Source of the DNA: Psychrobacter sp. 1044
Lineage (GTDB): Bacteria > Pseudomonadota > Gammaproteobacteria > Pseudomonadales > Moraxellaceae
NCBI RefSeq assembly: GCF_904846525.1
Contig: NZ_CAJHAZ010000009.1
Location: 108,181-172,180, forward strand
Direction: 5' to 3'
DNA: 64,000 nt
Within the stretch, counting starts at the first letter, position 1. Each line of letters starts with the position of its first letter. A program made the position numbers and the translations under genes. This document shows positions 8,247-17,667 of this stretch, piece after piece. The notes below the pieces were generated by a model. That model was not told the origin of the DNA and made no database searches. It saw nothing but the letters and a program-made list of their open reading frames with translations.

Positions 8247-9242
8247 ATGACGGCATCACCATCACCGCGGCAAAATGAGCCGTCAGCGCCACAACCACTG
8301 GATAAGAGCAGCACTGCTGTATCCTCCGATAGTCCAAAGCAACTATTTGGGGTTTATATCAGAGGAATGGCCATGGGGGCAGCGGATATCGTACCAGGTG
8401 TCTCTGGCGGTACCATTGCGCTGATTGCCGGTATTTATGAGCGCTTAATTAATGCCCTGAGTAGCATCGGCCCCAATCTCTGGCAGATATTTCGACAGGA
8501 AGGCGGAATCAAAGGCTTGGTTGCGGTGTGGCGACAAGTTGATGCCACTTTTTTGTTATTTTTGTTATTGGGAATCGCCACCAGTTTTGCTACTTTAGCA
8601 GGTATCATCAAACACCTATTAGATAATCAACCGTTATTTATTTGGTCGTTCTTTTTTGGACTGGTTGTCGCAACGGTATTTATATTATTGAGTGAGATTC
8701 AGCGTTGGAATATAGGGCGGGCAGCACTATTCGTGACTGGTCTTGTTGCCGCTGTGGTCATTAGCAGCTTACCATTGCTCACGACCACACCAAGCTTGCC
8801 TTATTTGTTTTTTGCAGGGGCAGTCGCTATTTGTGCCATGATACTGCCCGGCATATCTGGGTCTTTTATCTTATTGCTATTAGGTGCTTATGACGCAGTA
8901 TTAGAAGCCGTGCATAGCCTTAACTTTACGATAATCTTCACGGTCATTGCGGGTATGGCAACAGGATTGTTATTATTTACTCGCGCACTTAAATGGTTAT
9001 TGTCTCGCTACTATCAGGCAACTTTGGCCTTGCTCACAGGTTTTATCGCAGGCTCGCTTGTGAAAGTATGGCCATGGAAAGTAGATGCGTTAGGCGCGCT
9101 TAATAGTAACGCGATAAACAACGTGATGCCATGGCAATATCCTACCGGTCCACATTGGCTAACCACTGTAGGACTGATGCTGCTAGGCGCGATTTTAGTT
9201 TCACTATTGTCTTGGTGGGGCACTCGTAGCAATCGCGCTTAA
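8247..9242 (+). CDS. DUF368 family polytopic membrane protein, candidate undecaprenyl-phosphate translocase
   Basis: This 331-residue inner-membrane protein carries the DUF368 signature MGAADIVPGVSGGTIALIAG near residue 45, and about nine hydrophobic segments. A second half-motif, MILPGISGSFILLLLGAYD, suggests an internal repeat. DUF368 proteins (PopT) have been shown to return undecaprenyl phosphate across the membrane so that the lipid carrier can be reused in cell-wall synthesis, a role shared with DedA proteins. The ATG at 8247 is chosen because an AAAAAGGA site precedes it by six bases. Upstream in-frame TTG codons fall in a tandem repeat and have no such site. A Ser/Pro-rich cytosolic N-terminus of about 35 residues comes before the core. 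Confidence 0.88.
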   Translation: MTASPSPRQNEPSAPQPLDKSSTAVSSDSPKQLFGVYIRGMAMGAADIVPGVSGGTIALIAGIYERLINALSSIGPNLWQIFRQEGGIKGLVAVWRQVDATFLLFLLLGIATSFATLAGIIKHLLDNQPLFIWSFFFGLVVATVFILLSEIQRWNIGRAALFVTGLVAAVVISSLPLLTTTPSLPYLFFAGAVAICAMILPGISGSFILLLLGAYDAVLEAVHSLNFTIIFTVIAGMATGLLLFTRALKWLLSRYYQATLALLTGFIAGSLVKVWPWKVDALGALNSNAINNVMPWQYPTGPHWLTTVGLMLLGAILVSLLSWWGTRSNRA

Positions 9243-9306
9243 CCCTACCTTAAACCTGCATCATTCTCTTTTTAAAACCCAAAAATCTTTCTCTCTACTC
9301 TTAATA

Positions 9307-9333
9307 ATAAGCGCCCATCCTTGCGGCGCTTAT
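9307..9333. terminator. Hairpin downstream of the DUF368 gene
   Basis: A perfect 9-bp inverted repeat, ATAAGCGCC / GGCGCTTAT, has a 9-base loop. It lies 65 bp after the DUF368 stop codon. It lacks a T-run, so its role as a terminator is uncertain; it may instead protect the mRNA 3' end. Confidence 0.4.
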
Positions 9334-9481
9334 GCTTAAACCTTGCCATACAAAACCATCAAAATGTGCTAAAAAACCAAACGTCAACGGTTGTCGCAAA
9401 GTCGCCTGTCCCCTCTTTAGCTTTGTTCCCCAAACTTTCATAATGACCCTATTGGAATTCACCTTATGAATAGCGAGATGA

Positions 9482-9883
9482 ATGATGTTACTGACTATAT
9501 TTTCGGTTATTGGTATAGAAACGTGGAGCACGGCGGCACTGCTTGGTTATAGCTTGCTGGCAGGCTTGATTTTAGCGCTTGCCTTATCCTCACAGCGCTG
9601 GCTGCTCTGGTATCTATTTGGTGGTATGGCATATTGGCTAGCGGTTGAGGCGATTCAAAGCATTGTAGCGGGTCGTCCTATGCTATCAGAGCTGTCAGAA
9701 TGGCACAGCTATATCATCGCCATGGGTATCAGTTGGTTGCCTTTAGCGGGCTGGGTGCTGTATCGGGCACTACGTTACGAGGATGTCAGTCAATCCGTTC
9801 AGCAGCAGCGTCAATTGCAAGCGGCACGTTATATCGAGCACACGCCTGTTTATGATGACGACTACCAACCGCGCTTCCACTGA
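9482..9883 (+). CDS. Small membrane protein of unknown function
   Basis: This 133-residue protein has three likely membrane segments (about residues 3-35, 41-63 and 75-95). A charged C-terminal tail is rich in Gln, Arg, Tyr and Asp and ends YDDDYQPRFH. I do not recognise the family. Two adjacent ATG codons at 9482 and 9485 follow a GAG-containing stretch that could act as a weak ribosome binding site. The gene stands alone between the DUF368 gene and the SCP2 gene, so context gives no functional hint. Confidence 0.6.
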   Translation: MMLLTIFSVIGIETWSTAALLGYSLLAGLILALALSSQRWLLWYLFGGMAYWLAVEAIQSIVAGRPMLSELSEWHSYIIAMGISWLPLAGWVLYRALRYEDVSQSVQQQRQLQAARYIEHTPVYDDDYQPRFH

Positions 9884-10285
9884 TAGAGTCGCGCCTATAT
9901 CAATAAGCGACGCTGTTAGGTTGGCTCATTCTCTACTTACGGTACTTTCACTTGCCTTTTATATAGCCTGTATTACATTATCTTTATCCGACTGTATCTC
10001 GTCCAAAAAGTACGATTAACCTGCCGTCAAATTCGCTCAATCTAGCATAAGTAGTGCGAGCATTCATTTTCGTTGCTATTCTCTTTTCTACTGTCATTTT
10101 TATAAATATTAACAACTTGTTTTAATCAAGATGAGGTCATTGGATGTTACAAGATACTTAACGCTCTCTACGTAACTCCTAAAGAATAGCAACCTCTCTA
10201 TCGTTTATAATCTAGTTATATATTTGTCACAAAAATTGTTATAAAGTACGCATTATTTTGCGTCTCATTCTTTAGGAGTTCGATT
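9884..10285. other. Intergenic region upstream of the SCP2 gene
   Basis: About 400 AT-rich bases without a convincing gene. TTGTCA and TATAAA boxes occur near 10224-10245 but are only ten bases apart, so no promoter is called. A frame at 9783-10019 overlaps the preceding gene and lacks protein-like features. Confidence 0.4.
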
Positions 10286-10792
10286 ATGTTTACTGTTCCT
10301 GTATTAGATATTAAATCTGATCCGTTAGATGTGCTATTGGCTGTGATTGGCTATCGTTTGTCCATGCTTGCTGATAGTGATAACGAAGATGTGAAAGCAC
10401 TATTTGCTGATCGCAATGTTACGATTGAGCTTGCCAGCACTGAAGCGGATATCGCCCGTTATTTTGTTTTTGATAATGGTAGCTTCAGCCAATACAGTGG
10501 TCATGCTGAAAAAGCAGACCTCACCATCAATTTCAAAGATTCGATGACAGGTGTTAAGCTTTTGACCAAAGGCAATCTTCCTGCCTTTATGACTGCTGTA
10601 CAAGAAGGCAACCTCAGCATCGAAGGCGATTACAGCCTAATGATGTGGTTCAATAAACTTGCTAAGCATATCGTGCCAGCTATTCCAGAAGAATGTAAAC
10701 CTTATATCCAAAAAGCCAAGCCTTATGCTTATAAAGCACAAAAACTTGCCAACCATTGGATTGGGGTTGCTAAGCACAAACTTGGCAAATAA
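10286..10792 (+). CDS. SCP2 sterol-binding domain protein
   Basis: This 168-residue cytoplasmic protein has the SCP2/UbiJ-like lipid-binding fold. The core spans about residues 30-125, with the pattern ADLTINFKDSMTGVKLLTKG followed by LSIEGDYSLMMWFNKL, and then a Lys-rich C-terminal helix. SCP2 domains bind hydrophobic ligands such as fatty acyl chains or isoprenoids. The bacterial partner is unknown here, and no ubiquinone or fatty-acid gene is adjacent. The start has a clear AGGAG site eight bases upstream, and a strong terminator follows about 90 bp after the stop, so it is probably a single-gene unit. Confidence 0.8.
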   Translation: MFTVPVLDIKSDPLDVLLAVIGYRLSMLADSDNEDVKALFADRNVTIELASTEADIARYFVFDNGSFSQYSGHAEKADLTINFKDSMTGVKLLTKGNLPAFMTAVQEGNLSIEGDYSLMMWFNKLAKHIVPAIPEECKPYIQKAKPYAYKAQKLANHWIGVAKHKLGK

Positions 10793-10882
10793 TGACGTAA
10801 ATAGATCGACATAAATAAAGAAAACAGATCACGATTATTTAGCGCTCAGTTACTTTACTCTTTCGCAGTGTTCTGATTTTCT

Positions 10883-10917
10883 AAAAGGTTGCGGTATACT
10901 ATATCGCAGCCTTTTTT
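10883..10917 (+). terminator. Rho-independent terminator after the SCP2 gene
   Basis: The stem AAAAGGTTGCG pairs with CGCAGCCTTTT (one G-T pair) around an 11-base loop, and the right arm runs into six T residues. Confidence 0.85.
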
Positions 10918-11009
10918 ATTACCTAAAATTTTATGGCTTTACACACAACTCTTTTAACCCCTATTCTCTTAAAAATGATTGTTTTAAAAACTATTATAAA
11001 AGGAATTAT

Positions 11010-12188
11010 ATGATGGCAGGATTACTTAACATCTCAGAGCCTAATGCCAGTAGCCCCACTGACACGTTCAATAATAAAAATAACAGCCACAGCGGCTTGA
11101 ATAATGACTTTTTAAACAACTTAGCAATGGATGCCACCACAGCCAGCCAACAAATGGCCCATAAGCATAGCCGCGAAGAAATCGCCGAACTGTTTGATTT
11201 GCCATTGATGGATTTGTTGTTGCAAGCGCAAACGATACATCGGGCGCACTTCACTGCCAATGAAGTACAAATCAGTACTTTGTTGTCGATCAAAACAGGT
11301 AACTGCCCCGAAGATTGTGGCTATTGCTCACAATCCGGTCACCACCGCGACACGACTAAATTACAAGCAGAGAAGCGCATAGAGGTCGATAAAGTCATTG
11401 CTGCGGCCAAACGTGCCAAAAACAGTGGCTCGTCACGCTTTTGTATGGGTGCAGCATGGAAACATCCAAGCGCCAAAGACATGCCCTATGTGGTTGAGCT
11501 GATCAAAGAAGTCAAAGCGTTAGGGCTTGAGACCTGTATGACCCTTGGTATGCTAGATACCAATCAAGCGACGCAACTGGCGGATGCTGGACTCGATTAT
11601 TACAATCATAACCTAGATACCTCACGTCGTTATTATGAGCAAGTCGTTAGCACGCGAAGCTATGACGAGCGCTTAGATACGATAGATAACGTGCGTAACT
11701 CAGGCATCAATGTCTGTAGTGGCAATATCGTCGGTATGGGTGAAAGCCGTGATGACCGTATCGATTGGGTACATGAGCTGCTAAAAATGCCCAAAGCGCC
11801 AGAGTCAATTCCGGTCAACTTACTCGTCCCTATTGCTGGCACACCAATTGGCGATAAAGTCTTGGCAGAAGGTCAACTGTCAGTGATTGAGTGGATTCGT
11901 ACCATTGCCGTAGCACGTATTTGCTGCCCGACCAGCTATGTGCGTTTGTCTGCTGGCCGCGAAAGCCTATCCGACTCTGAGCAAGCCTTGGCCTTTATGG
12001 CAGGTGCTAACTCATTTTTTTATGGCGATAAACTGCTGACTACTGGCAATGCAAGCCAATCAGGCGATGACAGACTCATGCGCGAGCTTGGTCTAACAAA
12101 GCAATTTGCCGCGCCAAGAGCGCCCAAAGTATTGCCTGTGATGGATGCGATGAGTGGTCATCAATCGCAAGTGGTGATGGCAGAGTAG
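11010..12188 (+). CDS. bioB: Biotin synthase BioB
   Basis: BioB is a radical SAM enzyme that inserts sulfur into dethiobiotin to make biotin. The 392-residue protein has the 4Fe-4S motif CPEDCGYC (C99, C103, C106) and a TIM-barrel core. It also has YYNHNLDTS and the later [13 protein letters not shown] stretch expected of the family. About 45 N-terminal residues rich in Asn and Ser precede the conserved start and make it longer than E. coli BioB (346). The start at 11010 has AAAGGA six bases upstream; a second ATG follows at once. No other bio gene is adjacent, so the pathway genes are dispersed. Confidence 0.96.
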   Translation: MMAGLLNISEPNASSPTDTFNNKNNSHSGLNNDFLNNLAMDATTASQQMAHKHSREEIAELFDLPLMDLLLQAQTIHRAHFTANEVQISTLLSIKTGNCPEDCGYCSQSGHHRDTTKLQAEKRIEVDKVIAAAKRAKNSGSSRFCMGAAWKHPSAKDMPYVVELIKEVKALGLETCMTLGMLDTNQATQLADAGLDYYNHNLDTSRRYYEQVVSTRSYDERLDTIDNVRNSGINVCSGNIVGMGESRDDRIDWVHELLKMPKAPESIPVNLLVPIAGTPIGDKVLAEGQLSVIEWIRTIAVARICCPTSYVRLSAGRESLSDSEQALAFMAGANSFFYGDKLLTTGNASQSGDDRLMRELGLTKQFAAPRAPKVLPVMDAMSGHQSQVVMAE

Positions 12189-12277
12189 CGTTTTTTATCG
12201 CTACCATTATTGGATAATCTGCGCTAAGCTTGCCGACATTATTGATGATAAAATATTAAATCGTAAGAGAGAATGTG

Positions 12278-12712
12278 ATGGCAGATTATTTCAATTGGAT
12301 TAAAGCGGCGCATATTATATCGATGGTCTGCTGGTTTGCTGCGATATTTTATTTGCCACGCTTGTTTGTCTATCATGCGATGAGTGACGACAGCATCAGC
12401 CACGAACGCTTTGCTATTATGGAGCGTAAGCTCTATCGCGGTATTATGACGCCATCGATGATAGCCACATGGGTCTTCGGTCTATGGATGTTGGGGCTAG
12501 GCTGGGAGGTGTATAAAACCCAAGGCTGGTTACACGTCAAGCTATTATTAGTGGTGCTACTCTCTGGCTATCACGGTGCTTGTGGCTTTTATCGTAAAAA
12601 GCTAATGGATAATCCGCATTATAAGACGCATAAATTTTGGCGCTGGTTTAACGAAGTACCAGTGTTTGCATTAGTCATTATCGTCATCTTAGTAGTAGTA
12701 AAGCCCTTCTAA
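12278..12712 (+). CDS. hemJ: Protoporphyrinogen IX oxidase HemJ
   Basis: HemJ (UPF0093) oxidises protoporphyrinogen IX to protoporphyrin IX in the inner membrane, the penultimate step of haem synthesis. The 144-residue protein has four membrane segments and the family signature WIKAAHIISMVCWFAAIFYL, in which H12 is the conserved histidine, followed by PRLFVYH. Conserved HVKLLLV and GYHG blocks follow. The ATG at 12278 is preferred over the GTG just before it, with AGAGAGA upstream. Many Gammaproteobacteria use HemG instead, whereas HemJ is usual in Moraxellaceae. A strong terminator follows. Confidence 0.9.
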   Translation: MADYFNWIKAAHIISMVCWFAAIFYLPRLFVYHAMSDDSISHERFAIMERKLYRGIMTPSMIATWVFGLWMLGLGWEVYKTQGWLHVKLLLVVLLSGYHGACGFYRKKLMDNPHYKTHKFWRWFNEVPVFALVIIVILVVVKPF

Positions 12713-12764
12713 AATTCAGTAAACAGGCTATTAACTGATTTTTAGATCTGAACACCTCTAAACT

Positions 12765-12805
12765 AAAAGCGTCCGTTACTTATTAAAGTAACGGACGCTT
12801 TTTTT
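12765..12805. terminator. Bidirectional terminator, 16-bp perfect stem
   Basis: AAAAGCGTCCGTTACT and its exact complement enclose a 6-base loop, with T-runs readable on both strands. It separates hemJ from the convergent exported protein gene. Confidence 0.95.
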
Positions 12806-12827
12806 AGGACATCATAAATATGAAAGC

Positions 12828-13598
12828 TTAAACACTAGGGCGCATGATTTGATAGACATTACTCAAATCATAAACACGGTAACGCGCAGGTTCGCGGCGG
12901 TTTTCGCCCGCATAGCTGAGGATCAGTGCTTGCTTTGCGCGCTCATCAACCCAGCCGACAAACAGTCCACTATGCTCGACGCCATTATAGCCATGATTGA
13001 TATAATAGAGCCAATCCCCAACTTCAATTTCGCCACTATTGGCATACGGACCTTGACCATAAGTACCTTTATGAATGGTATCGCGTGTCACCCCGGCGCG
13101 TTTAAACACGGCATTGAGATAGTCCCAGCAGCCACCTTGAATGATCGCACGCTCGTTCAGCGCCATCTTGCGGGCGGTGCTAACCACTTCACGTGCAGCC
13201 AAACTACTCTGCATCTCCGCACTGCTCAGTAACGGTAAATACTCGCTATCGACATTATCATAATTACCCGATAAAAAAGCGGGCATCACTGCTGGTGCTT
13301 GACGCGCTACTTCAGGATAACGATAGGATGTCTGAATCACTGGTGGAGTACTGGCAGAATTTGAGCGATAAGTTCCTGCACGTTGAATGGTAGAACGCGT
13401 GCTGACTTTCGCGGAGGGCACCGCTGAGTATGATGGTGTATAGCGAGCACTAAAATCAGATTGCACAGATTTTTGGGCGATCAGCGCACTCATACTATCG
13501 GCATGGGCCTGACCTACTAGGCCAACGGTAAATAATAAAAGACTGCACGACGCGGTAACCGACGACGACATAGACAATGACACAGGCAAACGCGACAT
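12828..13598 (-). CDS. Exported protein with NlpC/P60-like Cys/His pattern
   Basis: This 256-residue protein begins with a signal peptide (about residues 1-33, ending AHA before DSM). A Ser/Thr/Tyr-rich linker runs to about residue 130, and a C-terminal domain follows. That domain has a GGCWDYLNAVF block (C157) and a VEHSGLFVGW block (H209), with GDWLYYIN between. A Cys in a helix start and a His in a strand is the layout of NlpC/P60 or related papain-like cysteine peptidases and amidases. This is inference; the third catalytic residue was not identified. The ATG at 13598 has AAGGAG nine bases upstream, so an upstream in-frame extension is rejected. Confidence 0.65.
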   Translation of the reverse strand: MSRLPVSLSMSSSVTASCSLLLFTVGLVGQAHADSMSALIAQKSVQSDFSARYTPSYSAVPSAKVSTRSTIQRAGTYRSNSASTPPVIQTSYRYPEVARQAPAVMPAFLSGNYDNVDSEYLPLLSSAEMQSSLAAREVVSTARKMALNERAIIQGGCWDYLNAVFKRAGVTRDTIHKGTYGQGPYANSGEIEVGDWLYYINHGYNGVEHSGLFVGWVDERAKQALILSYAGENRREPARYRVYDLSNVYQIMRPSV

Positions 13599-13963
13599 GA
13601 CCAACTCCTTGTCAATAAAATATAAATGACAACATAAACCATAATAATAGGATGTTCTAATCTTACTTATAAACCATTTAGACATGACGCTGCAAGCATT
13701 ATTCGGCTCAAATAGCCGATAAAAGGTATAAAAACGCAGACTAATGGTTAGATAAGAAGAGCACGTAGAAGAAAGATAAAGAGCTGGCGCTAAATAAAAA
13801 GGAAATAGAATAAGCAGTGTTTAGATTAAATACTGCGTAGATAGAGTACTGAGCAGATAAAATATTATCTGAGATAGAAGATTGCTGAAATAAAATACTG
13901 CTCAGAGAAAGCCACTTAGGTTTTTTATAGCCCAATCCAGTAGATAATCGGCTAAGAAATAAG
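13599..13963. other. Intergenic, low-complexity AT/GA-rich stretch
   Basis: These 365 bases include about 200 (13740-13935) made of loosely repeating GATAGA, TACTG and AGATAAA words. A minus-strand frame of 64 codons runs through it, but it is Ser/Phe/Leu-rich, has no ribosome binding site and looks accidental. Confidence 0.45.
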
Positions 13964-14455
13964 CTAATCGTTACTCATTTTGATATTCACATGGCGCTTG
14001 CCCAATGCTTGACCTTGCAAAATAGCTTTGGCAGCGGTTGCCTCTTGGATACTATCAAAGCCGCTAATATGGTATTTGCGTATATCATCACAATCAACAA
14101 TCTGTAATTGCTCACCAATAAGCATGATTTTATCACCGTCGGTTAACTGAATATGCTGACGCTTACCTTGATTGTCATGCACCAGCTCACCCGCACGCAG
14201 CCACAAGATGCCGCTACTGATAACGCCAGCCATGGCTTTTTTATGTTGTTGGCGTTTTCGATTAAAGATAAAGCTACCAATAATCAGTAGCGCCAATGCC
14301 CCTATAGCCAAGCGCTCAGGCAGCAGACTCATTGCCAAAGCAACCGCCACTGCTCCTATTAATAATGCTGAGCCAAACCAAAACATGCCATCATCAGTCG
14401 TTTTTGGCTGATCTTGTAGCGTGATTTTGGCACCATCGTCGGTCAGCTTGAGCAT
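13964..14455 (-). CDS. Membrane protein of unknown function
   Basis: This 163-residue protein has two hydrophobic segments (about residues 25-44 and 47-64) in an N-terminal half that otherwise looks soluble. The C-terminal domain (about 75-163) contains repeated beta-like stretches, such as GILWLRAGELVHDNQG and DKIMLIGEQLQIVDCDD. The short cytoplasmic domain after two membrane helices suggests a membrane-anchored sensor or chaperone-like protein, but I do not recognise the family. It starts 78 bp downstream of rph in the same direction, so the two may be cotranscribed. Confidence 0.65.
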   Translation of the reverse strand: MLKLTDDGAKITLQDQPKTTDDGMFWFGSALLIGAVAVALAMSLLPERLAIGALALLIIGSFIFNRKRQQHKKAMAGVISSGILWLRAGELVHDNQGKRQHIQLTDGDKIMLIGEQLQIVDCDDIRKYHISGFDSIQEATAAKAILQGQALGKRHVNIKMSND

Positions 14456-14532
14456 GCATGACTACCTGTTACAGAGTAATAAGAAAGTAAAAGTTTACTG
14501 AAAATACGATGAGCAAGTAGTCATCAATAGGA

Positions 14533-15249
14533 CTACCAACCCAAGGCTGTTTTTTGCATAGCAATCAGCTCAGCGATGCCTTTTTCGGCAAGAATTAGCA
14601 TATCGTCGGCTTGAGCACGAGTAAATGGCTTTTCTTCCGCTGTTCCTTGTAGCTCAATAAATTCGCTTTTTTGGGTCATAACCACATTCAAATCGGTATC
14701 ACAGCTGGCATCTTCTTCGTAGTTTAAATCTAGATACGCTTTGCCGTCTTTCATACCAACAGAGACCGCAGCGACCAAACCAATCAGTGGATCTGCCTTG
14801 AGTTTTTTGCTTTTTTGGATACTTTCTAATGCATCGATAAGCGCAATAGCAGCCCCCGTCACACTAGCAGTACGAGTACCGCCATCGGCTTGCAAAACAT
14901 CACAATCAAGATAAATGGTATTTTCACCCAGCTTACTCAAGTCAATCATTGCTCGTAAGCTACGACCAATCAAACGCTGGATTTCTTGGGTACGACCTGA
15001 TTGTTTACCACGTGCCGCTTCACGTTGGTTACGAGTATTCGTCGCGCGTGGCAACATGCCATACTCAGCAGTGATCCAGCCTTTGCCTTTACCTTTGAGC
15101 CAACGCGGTACGCCAGATTCAACACTAGCGGTACACAATACTTTGGTATCACCAAAGCTGACTAACACTGACCCTTCGGCATGCTTAGTATAATGGCGCT
15201 CAAAGCTGATCGAGCGAAGTTGGTCAAGCTCACGATTGTCAATACGCAT
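14533..15249 (-). CDS. rph: Ribonuclease PH
   Basis: RNase PH is a phosphate-dependent 3'-5' exoribonuclease that trims tRNA precursors at their CCA end. At 238 residues it is the same length as E. coli RNase PH. The family marks are [20 protein letters not shown] at the start, [12 protein letters not shown] in the catalytic surface, [15 protein letters not shown], and the phosphate-site region [19 protein letters not shown]. The start has GGGA a few bases upstream. It is followed by a small membrane protein gene. Confidence 0.96.
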   Translation of the reverse strand: MRIDNRELDQLRSISFERHYTKHAEGSVLVSFGDTKVLCTASVESGVPRWLKGKGKGWITAEYGMLPRATNTRNQREAARGKQSGRTQEIQRLIGRSLRAMIDLSKLGENTIYLDCDVLQADGGTRTASVTGAAIALIDALESIQKSKKLKADPLIGLVAAVSVGMKDGKAYLDLNYEEDASCDTDLNVVMTQKSEFIELQGTAEEKPFTRAQADDMLILAEKGIAELIAMQKTALGW

Positions 15250-15407
15250 AAAAATCCCTAGTACAATGTTTTAAAGGCGGTGTAATAAAATGAGGTGTCT
15301 GTCATTATGTGGCGAACCATCATTTATCTAGCAAACTATTAACAATCTAAAATAAATAATGATTGGATGCCATAGCAGACGTAAATATTGAGATATCCTA
15401 ACGTGGC

Positions 15408-15448
15408 AGCGGCGCAATAGCAAGATTCGTTCGAGCTATTGCGCCGCT
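15408..15448. terminator. Strong hairpin downstream of the first fadD-type gene
   Basis: AGCGGCGCAATAGC and its perfect complement enclose a 13-base loop. It lies 43 bp after the stop of the minus-strand acyl-CoA ligase and between it and rph. It has no T-run, so it may stabilise the 3' end of the mRNA rather than terminate on its own. Confidence 0.55.
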
Positions 15449-15490
15449 ACTTGAGCCAGTCATTGGCTTAACAAAGAAATAGCACCAACT

Positions 15491-17263
15491 TTATTCTAAC
15501 CCTTCCATCTTACGCAATTCTTTACGCAGGATTTTACCCACGTTTGATTTTGGTAATTCATCGACGAACTGTATGTGACGCGGACGCTTGTAGCCAGTCA
15601 GTTGCTTTTTGCCAAAATCAAGCAACTCTTGCTCAGTCACATCGCCTTTTTTGACCACAAACAACTTTGGCTCTTCACCGCGGTCATCGTTTGGAATACC
15701 GATAGCGCCGCATTCTACCACAGCTGGATGCTCGCTCATGGCTTCTTCAATTTCGTTCGGATAAACGTTAAAACCAGAGACCAAAATCATGTCTTTTTTG
15801 CGATCAACGATTTTGATAAAACCTTTTTCATCCATGATACCGATATCGCCAGTTTTCAGAAAGCCATTGGCAGTAAACGTTTCAGCTGTTTCCTCTGGAC
15901 GATTTTGATAACCTATCATCACCTGCGGACCTTTGACACAAATCTCGCCGCGATCACCCAATGCGACTTCATTTTCATCATCATCGATTAGTATTATATC
16001 GGTGCTAGAGGCAGGGATACCAATTTTACCCGTGAATTCAGCAATAGTCATCGGGTTAAAAGCAGCCACTGGTGAGGTTTCTGACAAACCATAACCTTCC
16101 ACGATAGGCAGACCAGTGATTTTATGCCACTCTTTTGCCACGCTTGGCAAGACAGACATACCGCCACCGATAGACGCTTTTAGGTTAGAGAAATCTAAGT
16201 CTGCAAAGCCGTCTTTGTGTACTAGACCGTTGAACAAAGTATTCACCGCAGGGATAAAGGCGGGTTTGTATTTGGCCATCTCTTTAATCAAACCATCAAG
16301 ATCACGAGGGTTTGGGATAAGCAAGCCTGCATAACCTCGGTACATGCCATACATGCCGCAGACCATAAATGAGAATACATGATATAGCGGTAGTGCCGTC
16401 AGGATGACATCATTGGCATCAACATCATCATCAAATGCACTGTCCATCAATGCACTAATCTGTAGCATATTGGCAACTAAGTTACCGTGCGACAGCATTG
16501 CACCTTTGGCAACACCTGTCGTACCGCCCGTATATTGCAACAATGCCACATCGCTTAAATTCAAATCAGGGCGCTTATATTTGCTGGCTGATACTGCATT
16601 TAAAGCGTGCTTAAAACTCACGCTGTTTGGCAGACTATAAGCTGGAATCATTTTTTTGACATGGCGCGCAACGAGGTTAACGACGGCTCCTTTCACTGCT
16701 CCTAGCATATCACCAATCTTACAAACGATGACATGCTCAACCTGCCCTTTGTCTTCTGCCTCTTGATAGGTGTTCGCAAAGTTCTCTACGATGAATAGGG
16801 CTTTGGTGCCACTATCATGCAGCTGATGCGATAACTCTCGGCTGGTATATAAAGGGTTGACGTTGACCAACACCATACCTGCACGGATGATCCCCAAAGC
16901 AACCACTGGATATTGCAGGAGGTTGGGCATCATCACCCCAACTTTATCACCTGTTACCAATCCTAATGATTGTAAGTAACTGGCAATTTGGCGACTGTAT
17001 AAATCCAATTCCTTAAAGCTAATCGATGCACCCATACAAATATAGGCCGTTTTTTTCCCATAACGGCTAAAGTTACGCTCAAACACATCAAGTAAAGAGG
17101 TATTGTCATCAGGCATATCGATAGTCGCATCAATGCCATAACGCTCATAAGTTTTCAACCATGGGCTGTCACTATCTATCGTCGGCATAGTAGGAAATAC
17201 GCTGTCTTTATTATTCATTGCAGCATTATCGTTTGTGGTCTCTTTATTGATACTGTCGGTCAT
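15491..17263 (-). CDS. fadD: Long-chain fatty-acid-CoA ligase (FadD family), copy 1
   Basis: This 590-residue adenylate-forming enzyme activates fatty acids to acyl-CoA for beta-oxidation. The P-loop-like AMP motif is YTGGTTGVAKGAMLSHGN, the A5 motif is GYGLSETSPVAAF and the A8 hinge region reads TGDIGIMDEKGFIKIVDRKK followed by DMILVSGFNVYPNEIE. A C-terminal Lys is in GKILRKELR. The N-terminus has a 35-residue polar extension not seen in copy 2. The start at 17263 has AGGGA upstream. It lies about 610 bp downstream of the paralogue at 17872 in the same direction, and a long inverted repeat occurs upstream of its start. Confidence 0.92.
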   Translation of the reverse strand: MTDSINKETTNDNAAMNNKDSVFPTMPTIDSDSPWLKTYERYGIDATIDMPDDNTSLLDVFERNFSRYGKKTAYICMGASISFKELDLYSRQIASYLQSLGLVTGDKVGVMMPNLLQYPVVALGIIRAGMVLVNVNPLYTSRELSHQLHDSGTKALFIVENFANTYQEAEDKGQVEHVIVCKIGDMLGAVKGAVVNLVARHVKKMIPAYSLPNSVSFKHALNAVSASKYKRPDLNLSDVALLQYTGGTTGVAKGAMLSHGNLVANMLQISALMDSAFDDDVDANDVILTALPLYHVFSFMVCGMYGMYRGYAGLLIPNPRDLDGLIKEMAKYKPAFIPAVNTLFNGLVHKDGFADLDFSNLKASIGGGMSVLPSVAKEWHKITGLPIVEGYGLSETSPVAAFNPMTIAEFTGKIGIPASSTDIILIDDDENEVALGDRGEICVKGPQVMIGYQNRPEETAETFTANGFLKTGDIGIMDEKGFIKIVDRKKDMILVSGFNVYPNEIEEAMSEHPAVVECGAIGIPNDDRGEEPKLFVVKKGDVTEQELLDFGKKQLTGYKRPRHIQFVDELPKSNVGKILRKELRKMEGLE

Positions 17264-17347
17264 AATTTTCCCTAAATGTTACCGTTAAAAACGTAGAATA
17301 ATCTAATGAAAACACCATTATTTTTTGTGATTGATCAATGACAGCAG

Positions 17348-17400
17348 AAGCTTGTGAATAAAAAACGTGGTAACAAAAAAGGTTTATCATTCACAAGCTT
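17348..17400. promoter_or_regulatory. Long inverted repeat upstream of fadD copy 1
   Basis: AAGCTTGTGAAT (17348-17359) and ATTCACAAGCTT (17389-17400) are perfect 12-bp arms about 85-140 bp upstream of the start codon. The outer flanks are also partly complementary (TTGATCAATGACA against TGTCAATCAA). It could be a repressor operator or an mRNA leader hairpin; the binding protein is unknown. Confidence 0.45.
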
Positions 17401-17627
17401 TGTCAATCAAAGCGCAACGTTAAGTCCTTAATAAATAGCACGATAACTCGGCATTTCCGAATTAAAAACCCCTTTATCCCTGATAGTTTTATCAGAGATA
17501 TAGCGCAAAACTAACGTCATCTCGTCGATAAATAGACAAATATGTCGGTAAGCACTATAGCAGTTTTGCTAAAAATTCTCTATCTCTACCTGACTGGGTC
17601 ATAGCGACAAAAAAAGCAATAAATACA

Positions 17628-17667
17628 AAAAATGATAAGGCAGCATAGCAGCAACCTTATCATTTTT
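17628..17667 (-). terminator. Terminator after the second fadD-type gene
   Basis: A 13-bp stem, AAAAATGATAAGG / CCTTATCATTTTT, has a 14-base loop. On the minus strand the right arm ends in a T-run. It lies about 205 bp downstream of the stop at 17872. Confidence 0.7.

Noticed and set aside
9783..10019. Plus-strand frame overlapping the end of the small membrane protein
   Set aside because: Overlaps 100 bp of a better gene and has no initiation signal.
13741..13935. 64-codon minus-strand frame in a low-complexity gap
   Set aside because: Ser/Phe/Leu-rich with no initiation signal; likely a product of the loosely repetitive DNA.
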